Source: Coix lacryma-jobi var. lacryma-jobi
Taxonomy: Eukaryota; Streptophyta; Magnoliopsida; Poales; Poaceae
Direction of reading: 5' to 3'
Assembly (NCBI GenBank): GCA_009763385.1
Contig: CM019825.1
Span: forward strand, 3,162,001 to 3,226,000
Length of the DNA: 64,000 nt
The position numbers were made by a program, and so were the translations under genes. Every line of letters begins with the position of its first letter. Position 1 is the first letter of the stretch. Below are positions 20,832-32,158 of the stretch, one piece after another. The notes below the pieces were generated by a model, which saw only the letters and a list, made by a program, of their open reading frames with translations, searched no databases and was not told the DNA's origin.

Positions 20832-22481
20832 TGTTGATGCTAAAATTTGTGTCTTCACCGGCAAGCACACTGCAAGACCCCCAGAGACCGTACGGGAGCG
20901 AGAGTCCTGATCTCCTAAACCTCCAAAGGTGAAACCGAGCTTGGTGATTCAAATCCGAGGCGTGCCAGTCAATTTGACCTATAATTGACAAGGAAAAAGA
21001 AAATAGCATCAAATCGTGGAACCTGCCGGTTTGATGCCAGATAGTTCCATAATGTGCGGCTCTGAAACAGCCATTATCAGAGAAAATTGACTAGAAAGTC
21101 AACTCCTAATAGTGCAAAGTATATAATCATTGAAACTATAGAACGGCTACTCAGGATGTGTAAAAAGAACGAGGATACAACTTAGCCGATCTAATTTAGC
21201 TGATACAAGCATAAGATCCTACATGCATAGCAATAATCAATGTAAAACCAACAAATCGACTAATCATACTGGCAGTTCTGATCATTATCAGTGGGGTGTT
21301 TCCATGCAGCCATGATAACAACCAGATCGACAAAATAGATTGATTACTAACAGTGGGGTGTTTCCATGCAGCCATAATAATAATCAAACTAAATCACGTC
21401 CAACATGATCGATAGATCTACTAGCCTTAGACTGATATATGCGTACATGTTATGGGTAAAGGCGTAACTGGATCGGCTATTTAGCCGATACAGGGTCCAT
21501 GAGGCACAAACAAGATCTATCTACTAAGCTATAATTTGATCCAAAACTAAGCAAGTTTGATTCAACATACCTATCAGTGGGGTTCAAAAATACAGCCATG
21601 ACAAGTATATCAAATCAAATCTACTTACTTTCAGATCAATTTGTAACTGAGTAGATATCTCGAACGCACAACATGTAACAATCGAGATCGACGATAGATT
21701 AGCCGATATGAGTCTAGATCGATTATTCTGATAAGGATGAGCGTGAATATACTTAGAACGATAAATCTAGTTGATGTTTAAGCTTAGTCTAATCTATCAA
21801 TCTCGATTGGGCAAGATATTGTTGCAACAAGTAGAATTTAAATAAATAGACAATATCGATAACTTGATGAATCTATTAGATTGCCAAATCTAACAGAGCC
21901 GATAACTAGTCAAGATCGACTAATTGCAAGAGGTTGATCTTAGCCAATGCAGCCTTACAAAAGACGAACTTGAACCAATAACTAACTCATATCAAAGCTT
22001 AACAAGAGTTTGATCTAAGCCAAATACAGCCTCATTAAACGATAACACGAGCCATGACAATACTTACAAGCAAACCAGAGGTCGATTCAACTGATGCAAC
22101 CCTGTTTGTTTCAAGGTCTCGTCGAGATCTACTTTACTACTACTCCTAAGGTTTTTGGCCGGAGGCCGAAAGGGTTGTTTGATTGATTGTATATATTCTC
22201 TTTACAATAGTCGGGACTTGACTATTTATAACCCAAAAGACTCCTAACCTAATACGACTAGGTTACAATGAAATACATTAAATAGATAACCCGAACTCCA
22301 ATTCTCCTCTTCGGCTGAGTCCGACACGTCTTCAAACTTGTCAATTCTGGTCCAAATAGATTTTCCCTAAACGTGCCTTGAACTGAAACAAGTCCTTTTC
22401 TTATCTGGCCAATTTCCTTAATCGAACCGGCCGTTTGAGCCCACAGATAAAAATTCTCTCGGCCAAAATCTGGTGTCAACA
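20832..22481 (-). repeat. 5' LTR of element A
   Basis: 1650 bases bounded by TGTTGA (20832) and TCAACA (22481), a 6-base terminal inverted repeat typical of LTRs. A minus-strand TATAAATA at 22230-22223 provides the promoter in the direction of gag. Inside are two copies of a phrase CAGTGGGGTGTTTCCATGCA (21291 and 21350 areas). The 3' LTR is absent, so age cannot be estimated. Confidence 0.8.
22223..22230 (-). promoter_or_regulatory. TATA box of element A LTR
   Basis: TATAAATA on the minus strand in GGGTTATAAATAGTC, about 250 bases into the LTR from its minus-strand start, pointing toward gag. Confidence 0.6.
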
Positions 22482-23543
22482 CTAGGTTTGTTTCTATCTC
22501 TATCGTAAAAGAGTTTTGCACCCTAGGTTCCAATCCTATCAACTAGCTTATCAACTAAGCTAGGAACGTAAGCACACAACCAAGGTACAAAAATTAAGCG
22601 CGGAAGGTAAAGAGCGATAGAGATGCAAACTCTCGTTCGACGACGGCGGTATTTTGACCGAGGTATCGAGAAGCACGCAAGCTTCCCTGTAGTCCTCGTT
22701 GGAGCCCCTCGCAAGGAATTCGTCGCAAGGGCCAAGCTCGCGGTCGGTAACTCCGTGGATAGCTCCGGGCATTCCCCACGCACAAGTGGATCTTCGGTTA
22801 AGCCACTCGTGGCAAAGCCTCTCCCGGACCACTCCCTACTGTCTTCACTGTCAAGCTTTCAGCCGAACCGTCACGGGTCTTGTTCCCTCCGGTACATAGT
22901 GGCGGCCACACCACAACGCGGTTAGTGTGGTCTCGCAAGACTACAAGCCCATCTGATGTACAATAATGGTACGCGCAATCACCAAGTAGAAAGAGGTGTG
23001 CAAACCTCACTAAACACTAGGCCTAAACCTAGAGCAAGCACATATGAGCGTGATCTAACTAGCCTATGCACTTTGTAAAGCACCTACATTAATCACCAAT
23101 TGAATCACTAAGCACTATGCATGTGGAGAGCACTAGAGAGGTGTATGAACACCCTTGATATGTTTCCTCACTCCACCTCTCATTTGGCCGGTTAGGGGTG
23201 GTATTTATAAGCCCCAACTCGAGACTAGCCATTGGAGGCTAAAAACAGCAATTATGTAGTGCACCAGATGCTACAGTACTAACACCAGACACGTCTGGTC
23301 ATGCCATGTCAATTAGCCATTGGAAAACTAGCTGTTACACTTGTTTTTTATGCACCGGACACACCTGTGTGGACTGAACATTCAGCACCGGACTTGCCTG
23401 TGTTACTGTACACTTCGGGGATGATTTTGTGAGCATCGGACGCTCCTGACCGGACTCGCCTTAGTCGACCGGACGCTCAACATCGGACGCGTCAGCTGCT
23501 ATATTTTCAGCATGTCGGGCTTTCGTATTTTGGGCATAGCTTT
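22482..23543 (-). mobile_element. Sirevirus-like LTR D, part 1 (minus strand)
   Basis: Read on the minus strand this is grass Sirevirus LTR text: CCGGAC-rich U3, a TATA box in GGGGCTTATAAATACC (23210-23201), then CTTGCTCTAGGTTTAGG and a GC-rich U5. It ends abruptly at 22482 against element A and at 23543 against element B. The beginning of the same LTR is found beyond B at 38105-38360. The U3 holds decayed palindromes such as ACCAGAC/GTCTGGT at 23284-23299. Confidence 0.65.
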
Positions 23544-24667
23544 TGTCGGTGTTCGGGACCCAGAGGTCTACACCGGCGAGTGAATTTATGTGTGCATGCT
23601 CCCTTATCCGGATGGTGATGCAAGAAGAATACAGGCGATTTATCCTGGTTCGGGCAAGAGAAGGCCCTACGTCCAGCGGGGGGAGAGAGTTTGTATTATC
23701 TTGCACCGAAGTGCTTGTACAGGGGTGAATACAAGTCCGCGAGAGAACGGGGGTGTGAAGGAATGTGCTAGGATTAGAGAACCGGGCTCTCAAGTCCTAG
23801 GCTATGGTGGAGAGCTAGAAGGCTTATGGAAGCTTGAGTGCTTGTTTTTCACGTGTCCCCTCCCTAAGCCCTGGCGTCCCCTTTTATAGGCGAAGAGGAG
23901 GCACAGGGTTACATAGTTCTAGGGTTGTCGTAAGCAATGACGTTGCTGGTCATGTCGGCGCCGCCCTGTGGAGACGTGCGCCGCCTTGGGGCGACGTGCT
24001 TGATGATGCCGTGGTGAAGGACGACGCCCATACGTAGGCGTGTGTTGAGACGTTGGTCGCCGGTGTGTTGTAGTGCTGATCGGTCCTGGCGAAGCCGTGC
24101 TCGAGGGCAGGGTCGAGGTGGTCGAGGCTCCCCTGGGCAGGATCGAACCCTAGGCGGATAGGGTCGAGCCCCGGAAGATACGGGAGATATGTTGACAATT
24201 GGTACCTCGAGGAGGCGCCTGGCGTGACACAGTGCACGACATGGAGTAATAGTGTCGTACGAATCGCCCTCTTTCCCGGGTATGGGCGGTTAAAGTTCGA
24301 TTTAACCGGGGTATGACTCGGCACGACATGTGTCGTAGCCATGCGGTTGGGAAGTATCTGGATGATACTCGAAGGGCGCATGCCGTGGTCGAGGCCCGTG
24401 TGGACGGGGTCGAGCCCCGGATATTACGGGAAAGGTGTTGATGAACGAACCTCGAGGGGGTGTCTGACGGGGTACAGTGCGCGGCATGGTGCGAATGATC
24501 TGCACGATGTGTCTGTTTCTCGGGTATGGGCGGTTAAGGATTGATTTAATCGGAGTACGATCCACTGTGGTGTTGTTGTAGCCATACGAATTAGACCAGA
24601 GCAGGTGGAGTGCATTTAATGCTTCTGGAGCTGTATAGAAGGTAGGGGTGGTTTGCTTCCTTCGTTA

Positions 24668-25052
24668 GGAAGTCTCAGGAGGTAGTGGAGCGCTCGCCCG
24701 AGGCCTGACGCGGAGGGCTCGGGCGAGACGGAGATTGGTCGTTCGCTCGAGGCCTTATTCGGAGGGCTTGGGCGAGACGGAGAAAGAGCATTCGCTTGAG
24801 GCCTCGATTGGAGGGCTCGGGCGAGTCAGAAAACGAGCGCCTGCCCGAGGCCTAGCTTGGAGGGCTCGGGCGAGATGGAAAACGAGCGCCTGCCCATGGC
24901 CTAGCTTGGAGGGCTCGGGCGAGACGGAGAACGAGCGTTCGCCCGAGGCCTGGCTTGGAGGGCTCGAGCGAGACGGAAAACGATCATTCGCCCGAGGCCT
25001 AGCTCGGAGGGCTCGGGCGAGACGGAAAACGAGCGTCCGCCCGAGGCCTGGA
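24668..25052. repeat. 49-base tandem array in the element B LTR
   Basis: About eight copies at a 49-base period (GAGGCCT starts at 24847, 24896 as ATGGCCT, 24945, 24994, 25043 and earlier), each holding GAGGCCT, GGAGGGCTCGGGCGAGACGG and GAAAACGAGCG. The unit pairs CCCGAGG with CTCGGGC, so it also has inverted-repeat character. Confidence 0.85.
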
Positions 25053-25073
25053 TTGTTGGGCCACCGCGGCCTA

Positions 25074-26388
25074 TGTTGGGTATTTTAAACACACACAGAA
25101 TAATCCGCAAGCGCACGGATACCGATGTAGCTTTCACCCGAGAGTATTCCAGGGTATCGATTTCCACGGGGAACGTGAAGTGTACTAGAAGAATTAAGAA
25201 CGTCCAAGAAAAGAATGGTAATATGAGTAAAGAGAGATATAGGGTTTTCTAAGCGGGTCTATTTAATCAAAGGCTTACTATACTTTACTTACTTCGGAGC
25301 AACAGTACCTTTCCGATTCTCGAAAAAGACTGGGAAAAGGGTAATCGGGAGAAGGCTGCCAAAAAGCTCTACCAAAACACCAATCCTAACGTGGTGGATT
25401 ATAACAATCTACAAAGCTGTCACCCCTGTAGCTACCACAACTATCCGGAGGATTGGGCGCAAACTCAGGTAAACCCTAGTCTAGACACCACGTCTACACT
25501 AACGCTTACTACTCTAATTACATATGATAACTAGAGCACTCAATACGAGCGGTGATCCAGTAAATAAAATAAAGTAAGACTGGAATTAAATATAATACTT
25601 AGAAATAGTAAATGAAGAACCTGGAGATTACTTGAAGACAAACCAGATGCTGCACCAATACAATGTCGAGGAAGATCCAACAGATCCGGCTCCTCCTCAG
25701 CTCTCTCCTTCTCCTCTCTAGATTACAACTAGATGATGAACTAGAACTAGATCTAGAACTAGAAGATGAACTAGAACTAGAACTAGACGATCAACTGGAG
25801 GGATCTCTACTTCTAATTGAAACCCAAGTTTCTGATGTGGAGATGAATAATGAAGATGGAGATGCCTGGAGAGGGGGGTCTAGGTCTGGTTTTATAGCCC
25901 GGAGCGTTGAAGGTGAGCCCTTGGATCAAACCGACTTCGGGGACGGTGGAGATGCGTCCTAGGAGGCGGTGGAAGAAGGTTCCAGAAGGCGGAGGCGAAA
26001 TGGGCTCTGTGGCCGACCGGTCGGTCTCCATGTGGGACCGGTCGGTCTAGCCCAGTGGGCCCACGTGGTGGCCCGCCTCGTGGTGTCTTCTAGATCCTTC
26101 TTTTGCAGATTTCGATGCGAAATTAATATCTTTTCATCCGGGACTCCGAATATAGCAAATGATATGTCCGTTTCGATCGTCTCGACGAGCCCTTCGCAAT
26201 GGTGCACTCTAATTCATCACTTGAGATACTTTTATATGGTGAAATATTGATGTCCTACAAAACAAGTGAGAGCACCAAAACTCGTGGAACTTATTAGTTT
26301 CAAACCCTACAACTATGCTTTGTGATTCATTTAGTGTCATTTCATGCAATAGTTGATGGTTAATTATGAGCATTAGTGAGTGTCAACA
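25074..26388 (-). mobile_element. Solo LTR G with perfect 5-bp TSD GCCTA
   Basis: 1315 bases from TGTTGGG (25074) to GTCAACA (26388), flanked by GCCTA at 25069-25073 and 26389-26393. Terminal inverted repeat TGTTG/CAACA. A minus-strand TATAAAA (in GGGCTATAAAACC, about 25890) sets minus orientation. It contains a CTAGAACTAGAT microsatellite (25735-25795) and two copies of a 13-base word with palindrome GACCGGTC (26015-26027 and 26036-26048). No internal domain, so it is a solo LTR. It inserted into the B LTR, hence is younger than B. Confidence 0.9.
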
Positions 26389-26517
26389 GCCTACTTCTGC
26401 TTGATGGGTTTTCGGGCTTTGGCTTGGCGGGCCAAGTAGTGTCGCTTATCTTCTTGGCCCTGGTCATGTTTTTTCGAAGCGAAGGTTTTGGGGTACCCCT
26501 TTTATGTGTACCCAACA

Positions 26518-27722
26518 GTAGCCCCCGAGCCCTAGCTCGAGTGTTGGCACTCGAGCTAGGGGTTACGAAATCAGTAGCGCGAGGTATCACGAAACTCCTC
26601 CGCGGGGGACGCGCGAGTGTTTCCCACGGGGGTAGCCCTCGTGCCCTGGTTCGAGTGTTGACACTCGAGCCAGGGGTGAGAAGTCGAGGGAGAACGATGA
26701 TTCGAAACTTTTCCATGGGGGACGCGCGAGCGTTCCCCGCGGGGGTAGCCCCCGAGGCCTTGGAGGAGTGAGTAGGACTCCTTCGAGGACTTTATTTAAC
26801 TCGTGAGGTTTGACGCGTTCGTGGTCTGAACATGACTGATGCTCATGCAAGATTAAGCCAGCTCGAATCGGATGATGGTACTTTCTTGCGATAGCCTTTG
26901 GGCTGTCGAGCCCCCAGATGAGTTTGGCCTCCTCTTGTCGACGATTGTTGGGCATAATCGAGCCTTCGAGTGAATTCAACCCTCTTTCGTCGAGGGTTGC
27001 TAGGCGTAGTCGAGCCCTCGAGCCTTCATGCGGCTTTGGGCATTGCTAGCTCCGGCACCCTTCTCGCGAGCCCCTTCGATCGGGTGTGAGGTGAGAAGCG
27101 TCGCACTACCCTTGATAGGGCGGAGTCTCGACGTCCTTGGCGAGCTGGTAACGGGGGAATCCAAGTGAGAGCTCGTGCCCCGTTCGATAGGGGTCGACTG
27201 TGGCCCGGAGGCGGTCTCATTGAAGCAGGACGTGCGGGTGCCTGGATACCGGCTCCATTCGATAGGAACTGGCGGCTTGATGCCTCTCCACGTGGAGATT
27301 CCGTAGTGACCCATTTGTCTTGCCTTGGATACGCCTGAAGGGGTCTCGAGAGTTCGTTCTCGAGCAAAGTTTCGAGCAAGCTCCCTTTCGGCGTCCCTGA
27401 CTCGGGTACTCGAGGTCGGCTGTTCGAACCCTTCAAGGGTCAGCCTTCGCTACCTCGAGATTTTCGCATGGGCCGGAGCCCGTTTTTACTTCCTATGGAA
27501 GGATCCTTCGCGGAGACGACTCCTTTGTCCGTTGGGCGCGTCTTTTTAGACGACGATTATTACGGAACGGTGGTCATGGTGGGCCCATGCAACAGGAGGA
27601 AGAGAAGGAGATGACACGTGTGCCAGTCGCGCGCTTTGAGGGCGGTTAGGTGAACGCATTTAATGCGGGGGGCGTTACCTTTTTCCTCGAGCCGCCGAGT
27701 CTGCCCGCTGCGCGTTGGCCCT
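26518..27722. other. Noncoding DNA between B 3' LTR and the antisense gene
   Basis: PPT at the left edge, then about 1.2 kb rich in CTCGAG words, with repeated text GTAGCCCCCGAG, CACTCGAGCTAGGGG / CACTCGAGCCAGGGG and ACGCGCGAG (26520-26760). No frame is supported as coding. For the antisense gene this is the upstream (promoter) region; for the sense transcript it is the 3' noncoding part. Confidence 0.5.
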
Positions 27723-27730
27723 TATAAATA
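27723..27730 (+). promoter_or_regulatory. TATA box of the antisense gene in element B
   Basis: TATAAATA in GCCCTTATAAATACGAGG on the plus strand, 162 bases before the ATG at 27892. It points away from the 3' LTR and so would drive the antisense gene, independent of the LTR promoters, which point the other way. Confidence 0.6.
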
Positions 27731-27891
27731 CGAGGGGTGAGGGGAACCGTTCCCCTTCTCTGCTTTCTGCCTCCCTGTCGCCGCCATTGAGAGCTCGAGC
27801 GCTTGTTTCGCCTGCGAAGGAGAGAGGGGGAAAAGGAGAGATTGGGATCCTTCCCGGCCGTCCGTCCACCGCACAGATCCGCGCTGCCGCG

Positions 27892-30800
27892 ATGGCGACC
27901 GTGGTGCCCGCCGACGAATGGTGTCCGTCAATGGTGATGGTGGAGAAGCTGCAGGAGCTGGTGAATGCGGGGCTCCTCTGCCCCGTCACTTCTCAGGAAA
28001 AGCCAGAGTGGATGGCGCCGCCGCAGTCAGATCAGGAGCCAAGGCCGCCGAAGGGCTACGTCGTGAGCTTCCTGAAATTCCACCGACTGGGGCTTGGGTC
28101 GCCCCCGAGCCGGTTCATGCGGGCGCTCCTCAACCACTACGGCGTCGAACTTCACAATCTTTCCCCAATGCGGTTCTCTAGGTCGCCATCTTCGCGGCGG
28201 TCTGCGAAGGATACCTGGGGATGGAGCCGCACTGGGAACTGTGGCTTCATCTCTTCAGCGGGGGGCATTTCAACGCCCCAGCGGGAGACAAAGGCAAGAG
28301 GAGGGTCGTCTGCGCTGGCTACCTCAACTTCGCATTGAAGACTGGCAAGTCGGATGTGCCGCGTGAGTACATCCCCGCCAACTTGATGAGCAATCACGCC
28401 CAGTGGGACTCTCAGTGGTTCTACTTGTGGAACGACGAGGGGTACTTCCCGGAGTACACGGGGTGTCTCCTCTCGGAGCGCCCGACCCACTGGTCGTACG
28501 GCGTCGTGGCAGAGCGACAGTAGTGGCTGGTACCGCTAGTGGACGCGATGAGGAAGCTTCGCGAGGCGGGGCTGATGGCAGCGATCATCGTCTGGGCGTT
28601 CTAGCGACGGAGGGTGCTCCCCCTCATGGCCCGCCTCATTCAATTAGACAAGATGGGGCCCAAGGCCGAGCTCGATCGCCTTAAGAGGAGCCGCATGTCC
28701 GAGGAGGCATTGCCCGAGGCGGAGGTCGCGGCGAGGGTGAGGGGCGCAGTCTTCGGACCTTTCGAGCCAAAAAAACTCAACCTCATCCCCATGCTGCCGG
28801 ACGAGGGCTGCCTCGACTTGGTGAGTGCCTCGAGTTGTGCCCTTCGGGTTTCATCCCCTTTTTTCTCCTCCCTTCATCCTCGCTCTTATCCCACATATTT
28901 TTTCGCAGGGGAGAATCGACTATCGGACCTCGGTGCCCCCAGTGAAGGAGGACGCCGTCGACCGACAGGTGAGATGCCTCTCTGCTCAAAAAGAGAAAGA
29001 GAGAAAGGACACGAAGAAGGCAAGGGAGAAGAAGAAGAACCTTTTACGTCAAGAGCACGAACAGCGTCGGGCGAGTCGAAGGCGCGCTAGGTCGCTTGGG
29101 AGAGAGTCGTCCATCGAGGAGACCTCGACTGAGGAGGATGATGACGATGACTATGATGATGACGACGAGGGGATGGACGCACGTCTGAGTTGTATACTGG
29201 GCCTCAGTCCGCGAGCTGACGTTCCCCCTGCACAGGAGGATGTCCTGGAGCGCCCGAAGGAGAAGAAGCTGGGCGGCTCGTCGTCTCGACAGCCGTCCGG
29301 TGGCGCGGCGTCGGCCTCAACTCGAGGTCGTCATAGTTCGTCGTCGACCTCGACCGTGGCCTCGAGGGAGCAAACGGTGCCCCGCTCGAGTGAGGGCCGG
29401 CACCTCGAGAAGAACCCGGGGAGCCACTCGGGGCCACGGACGCCTCGGTCTCAGACCGGGGGCTCGAGTGGCTTCGGGGCCGCCCCTCCCTCGAGCCGGG
29501 CTGAGGGTCCCGTCCCTCGACCCGGGGAGGCGACCCCCGAGGCCCCGAGGGTGGGCTCGGAGTCCACTCCGATTGACATTGAGGTCGAGGACGTGGCCGC
29601 CGGGCCACTGCCCGCCAGTGCTTCGGCGGGGTCGACGAGGGTGTGGCCCACGGGGCTCCACAAGGCAGAGCAGAAGGAGGAGGAGGAGGAGGAGGAGGAG
29701 AAGCGGAAGGAGCAGCAGCGACGGCAGCAACAACAGGAACAACAAGGGGCCACGTCGGCCCCAAGCCGCCCACTATCGCAGCCGATCGTGGCACCAGAAG
29801 CGGTGGACGCTTCCGTCTTGCCCCATCGTCAGCAAGACGAGGATCAGTCGGCGTCGAGCCGGCTGGAGGACGTGGAGATGGCGGGGACCGAGGCCAGCCA
29901 GCCACAAGGGGAGGTGGTGATCTCGGGCTCCCCGACGCGGCGCCGGCTGGAGGCGGGCAAGGCCCTTGCGCTTGCCAGGGCGTCGAGCACTCGAGGCGTT
30001 CCCGACACGTCGAGGTGGTCAGCCCCCGAGCTGGGACCTTGGGGGATCGAAGCCCTGCCGTACTTCACCCTGGCCGACCGGGTGGAGCAGCAAGGCGGCT
30101 CGCACGAGTCGGCGGAGAGCATCCAGGGCGAGGTGCGTGAGCGGATCACCGCGTGCCTTCCGCACTGGGGCCAGGAGTGCATTTTGCTTCGGGACCCTAA
30201 GGATTCGATCGGCCCTCCCTCGTGTTGGATGACCCCGCCAAGCTGACACGTTGGGAGGACATGGAAATGTACCGCTCGTGGATGGCGCAAACCCTGAAGA
30301 TGGCCAGCGAGATCGTCACCGAGGACTTCGGTCGATCCCTGGCGGTGAGTAATCTCTGGGCGCATTCGTCTTTGTCTTCTTTCTTGGTTTGGCGACTGAT
30401 TGTTCGCCTTTCGCTTGTAGGATCTGAGGAGGCGCTCCCACACAAAGTCCTACTTCCTCCACCGGACGCAGGGCGGTCGCGAGGAGGCGGTATGCCAAAT
30501 CGAGGCCGGCCGGGCCACGCAAGAAGCCTTGGTCCGAGCCGAGGAGGAGGCGAGGAAGGCCAACGAGGAGGCCGTGGCGGTGAAGGCGGAAGCGACGAAG
30601 GCCAAAGAGGAGGCCTCAAAAGCAAAGGCGAGGGGAGCGAAATCCCTCGAGGACCTTGCCTCGAGCTCGAAGCAAGTTTTTGACCTCGAGGGCAAGCTCG
30701 GTGGGGCCGAGGGTCGGATCGAGGACCTTGAGAAGGACGTGTCCAACCTCTCCAGCACTCATGATGCCCTCAATGTTTCAATTTGGGAGGAAAGGACGCG

Positions 30801-31601
30801 GGTCCGGAATCTGTCCGCCGAGCTGGGGACGTCGAAGGCGGCCCTCATCGAGAAGGACCTTGCCCTTGCGACCGCCGGCAAAGACATAGAGGAGCTGAGG
30901 GTCAAGGCGACGGAGGCGGCCCGCGCCCTGAACCAGGCGGAGAAGGGACTCGTCGAGGCGGAAGACCGTAATACGGCCCTCCAAACCCATTGTGCTGGTG
31001 AGGTTTTATTTTTTGGTTTCGACTCTTCCGACCCTGAGGCGTCGCTAGCCGAAGCTAACTTCTGTTCTGATTTTCAGCCCTTGAAGAGGGTCTGTCTGCC
31101 GCGAAAGTGGCTAACTCGACGCTCCAAGAGGGGCTTCGAGCCGAGGCAGCCATGACCAACCGACTCCGAGGGGCCATCAACGGTCTTGGCGCCGTGTGGG
31201 GCCTCGACCCGGCGAACGAGGTCGATGACGAGGTGCAGGGGGACGGCCTCGTCGACCAGCTCAGCCACCTTGATGCCACCTTGAGGGACCATGTCCGGGA
31301 TGCGCTTCACCTTGGCGTGAAGCGGGCGATGGCTGTGGTCCGCTCCGGCTACATCTACGACATGGAGCTGGTCTCCGAGGGCTTCGTTTATGACATCAGC
31401 AAGACTGATGATGAAAACGAAGAGCAGCACCTCGCCATCGTCGCCGAAGCTGAGAAGCCTGGGGCGGCGTTGGCAAAGTTGTTCGAGCCTGAACTCCTCC
31501 CTCCTGGCGTAGAGGAGTGTGCTAGTGACCTGGGGGACTACGGCCTCGACGTTGCCGAAGAAAACCCGGGCGGTGGTGGCCAAGGAAGCGCCGAAGCTTG
31601 A
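27892..31601 (+). pseudogene. Antisense extra gene of element B (PF04195-type N-terminus, coiled-coil C-terminus)
   Basis: Four exons with matching phases: 27892-28820, 28909-30344, 30421-30997, 31078-31601, each with GT...AG. Exon 1 encodes the domain known as putative gypsy-type transposon (PF04195), with FLKFHRLGLGSPPSRFMRALL and GYLGMEPHWELWLHLF. Exon 2 is basic, then an acidic run and long low-complexity Ser/Pro/Glu DNA. Exon 3 is about 190 residues of Ala/Glu/Lys heptads, a coiled coil. Exon 4 continues it and ends with a globular part (YIYDMELVSEGF). Breaks: frameshifts near 28165 and 30205 and TAG at 28179, 28521 and 28602. Function unknown; such antisense ORFs are known in Tat elements. 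It converges on pol. Confidence 0.75.
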
Positions 31602-32158
31602 GGCCTGCGAGCCATGCCTGGGCAAGAAGACCCATGTAATTAATTAGGGTTTTGAGATGTCGTGGCCGTTCGTGGCCTAAAAATTTTTTGCGCGAAAGCT
31701 TGAAACGATGATGGCTCGAAGTTGGTCGTTTTTTAAGCTCGAGTTTCCTTATCTTTCTCTGCTCGAGTTTTGCTTTGACTAAGTTTTTAACACAGACTTG
31801 AGTCCCTCAAGGGGGGAGCGAGTGGAGGTACCGTAGCCCGGGGGCGTAGGTGAGCTCCCGTCTCGACACCCTCGACCCTTAGGGAGCTCGAGGTGTTTTC
31901 TTCTTAGTCGCGAAGCACGTTCGAGGCATAGAGAAATAAAGTGACGTCGAGTTTCGGAAAAAATGTGAAAACGTGCGAGTTTTTTAGGAACTTAGGGGGG
32001 ATCCCCCAGTCAGCCCCCGAGGGAGTCTTGACTCTGATTTGACAGAGTCGAGACTACCTTTGTTTTGAACGAAATAAAGAACTTGGAATCGAGAACTTTT
32101 ATTCATTCATGATGCGATGCTTGTACGAAATACGAGAAATGTACAAGGCCTCGAGGCT
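31602..32158. other. Spacer between convergent antisense gene and pol
   Basis: 557 bases separate the stop of the antisense gene from the stop of integrase on the other strand. Plus-strand AATAAA occurs at about 31945 and 32079, candidate polyadenylation signals for the antisense transcript. No gene is supported. Confidence 0.5.

Larger units (their letters stand above)
12548..22481 (-). mobile_element. Element A: Ty3/gypsy retrotransposon (Tat/RIRE2-like), minus strand
   Basis: Order on the minus strand: 5' LTR (22481-20832), primer site, gag (20791 down), interruption by a solo LTR (18450-16104), rest of gag and protease, RT, RNase H, integrase zinc domain and core, ending at 12548 inside integrase where LTR E is joined. 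The 3' end of integrase, the PPT and the 3' LTR are missing. Domain order RT-RNase H-integrase shows Ty3/gypsy; the gag zinc motif and lack of chromodomain suggest the Tat side. Many stops and frameshifts make it dead. Confidence 0.85.
23544..26517 (-). repeat. 3' LTR of element B, split by solo LTR G
   Basis: Bounded by TGTCGGTGTTCGGG (23544) and CCCAACA (26517). Removing the inserted solo LTR and one target repeat (1320 bases) leaves about 1654 bases. A minus-strand TATAAAA lies at 23889-23883 (CTTCGCCTATAAAAGG). The purine-rich GGGCTCGGGGGCTAC on the minus strand just outside 26517 is the PPT. A 49-base tandem array occupies 24668-25052. Confidence 0.8.

Noticed and set aside
12548..22481. 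Endogenous pararetrovirus
   Set aside because: Integrase, LTRs and a gypsy domain order are present; no movement or coat protein motifs were seen.
22560..22925. Overlapping frames suggesting a small gene
   Set aside because: The region is the R/U5 part of Sirevirus-like LTR D; frames overlap on both strands and have no domain.
24735..25088. Frame of 117 codons in the B LTR
   Set aside because: Translation of the 49-base tandem array; repeats give repeated peptides only.
29204..30140. Long frames in other phases and on the minus strand over the antisense gene exon 2
   Set aside because: Shadows of a GC-rich low-complexity exon; only the plus-strand frame joins in phase with neighbouring exons.
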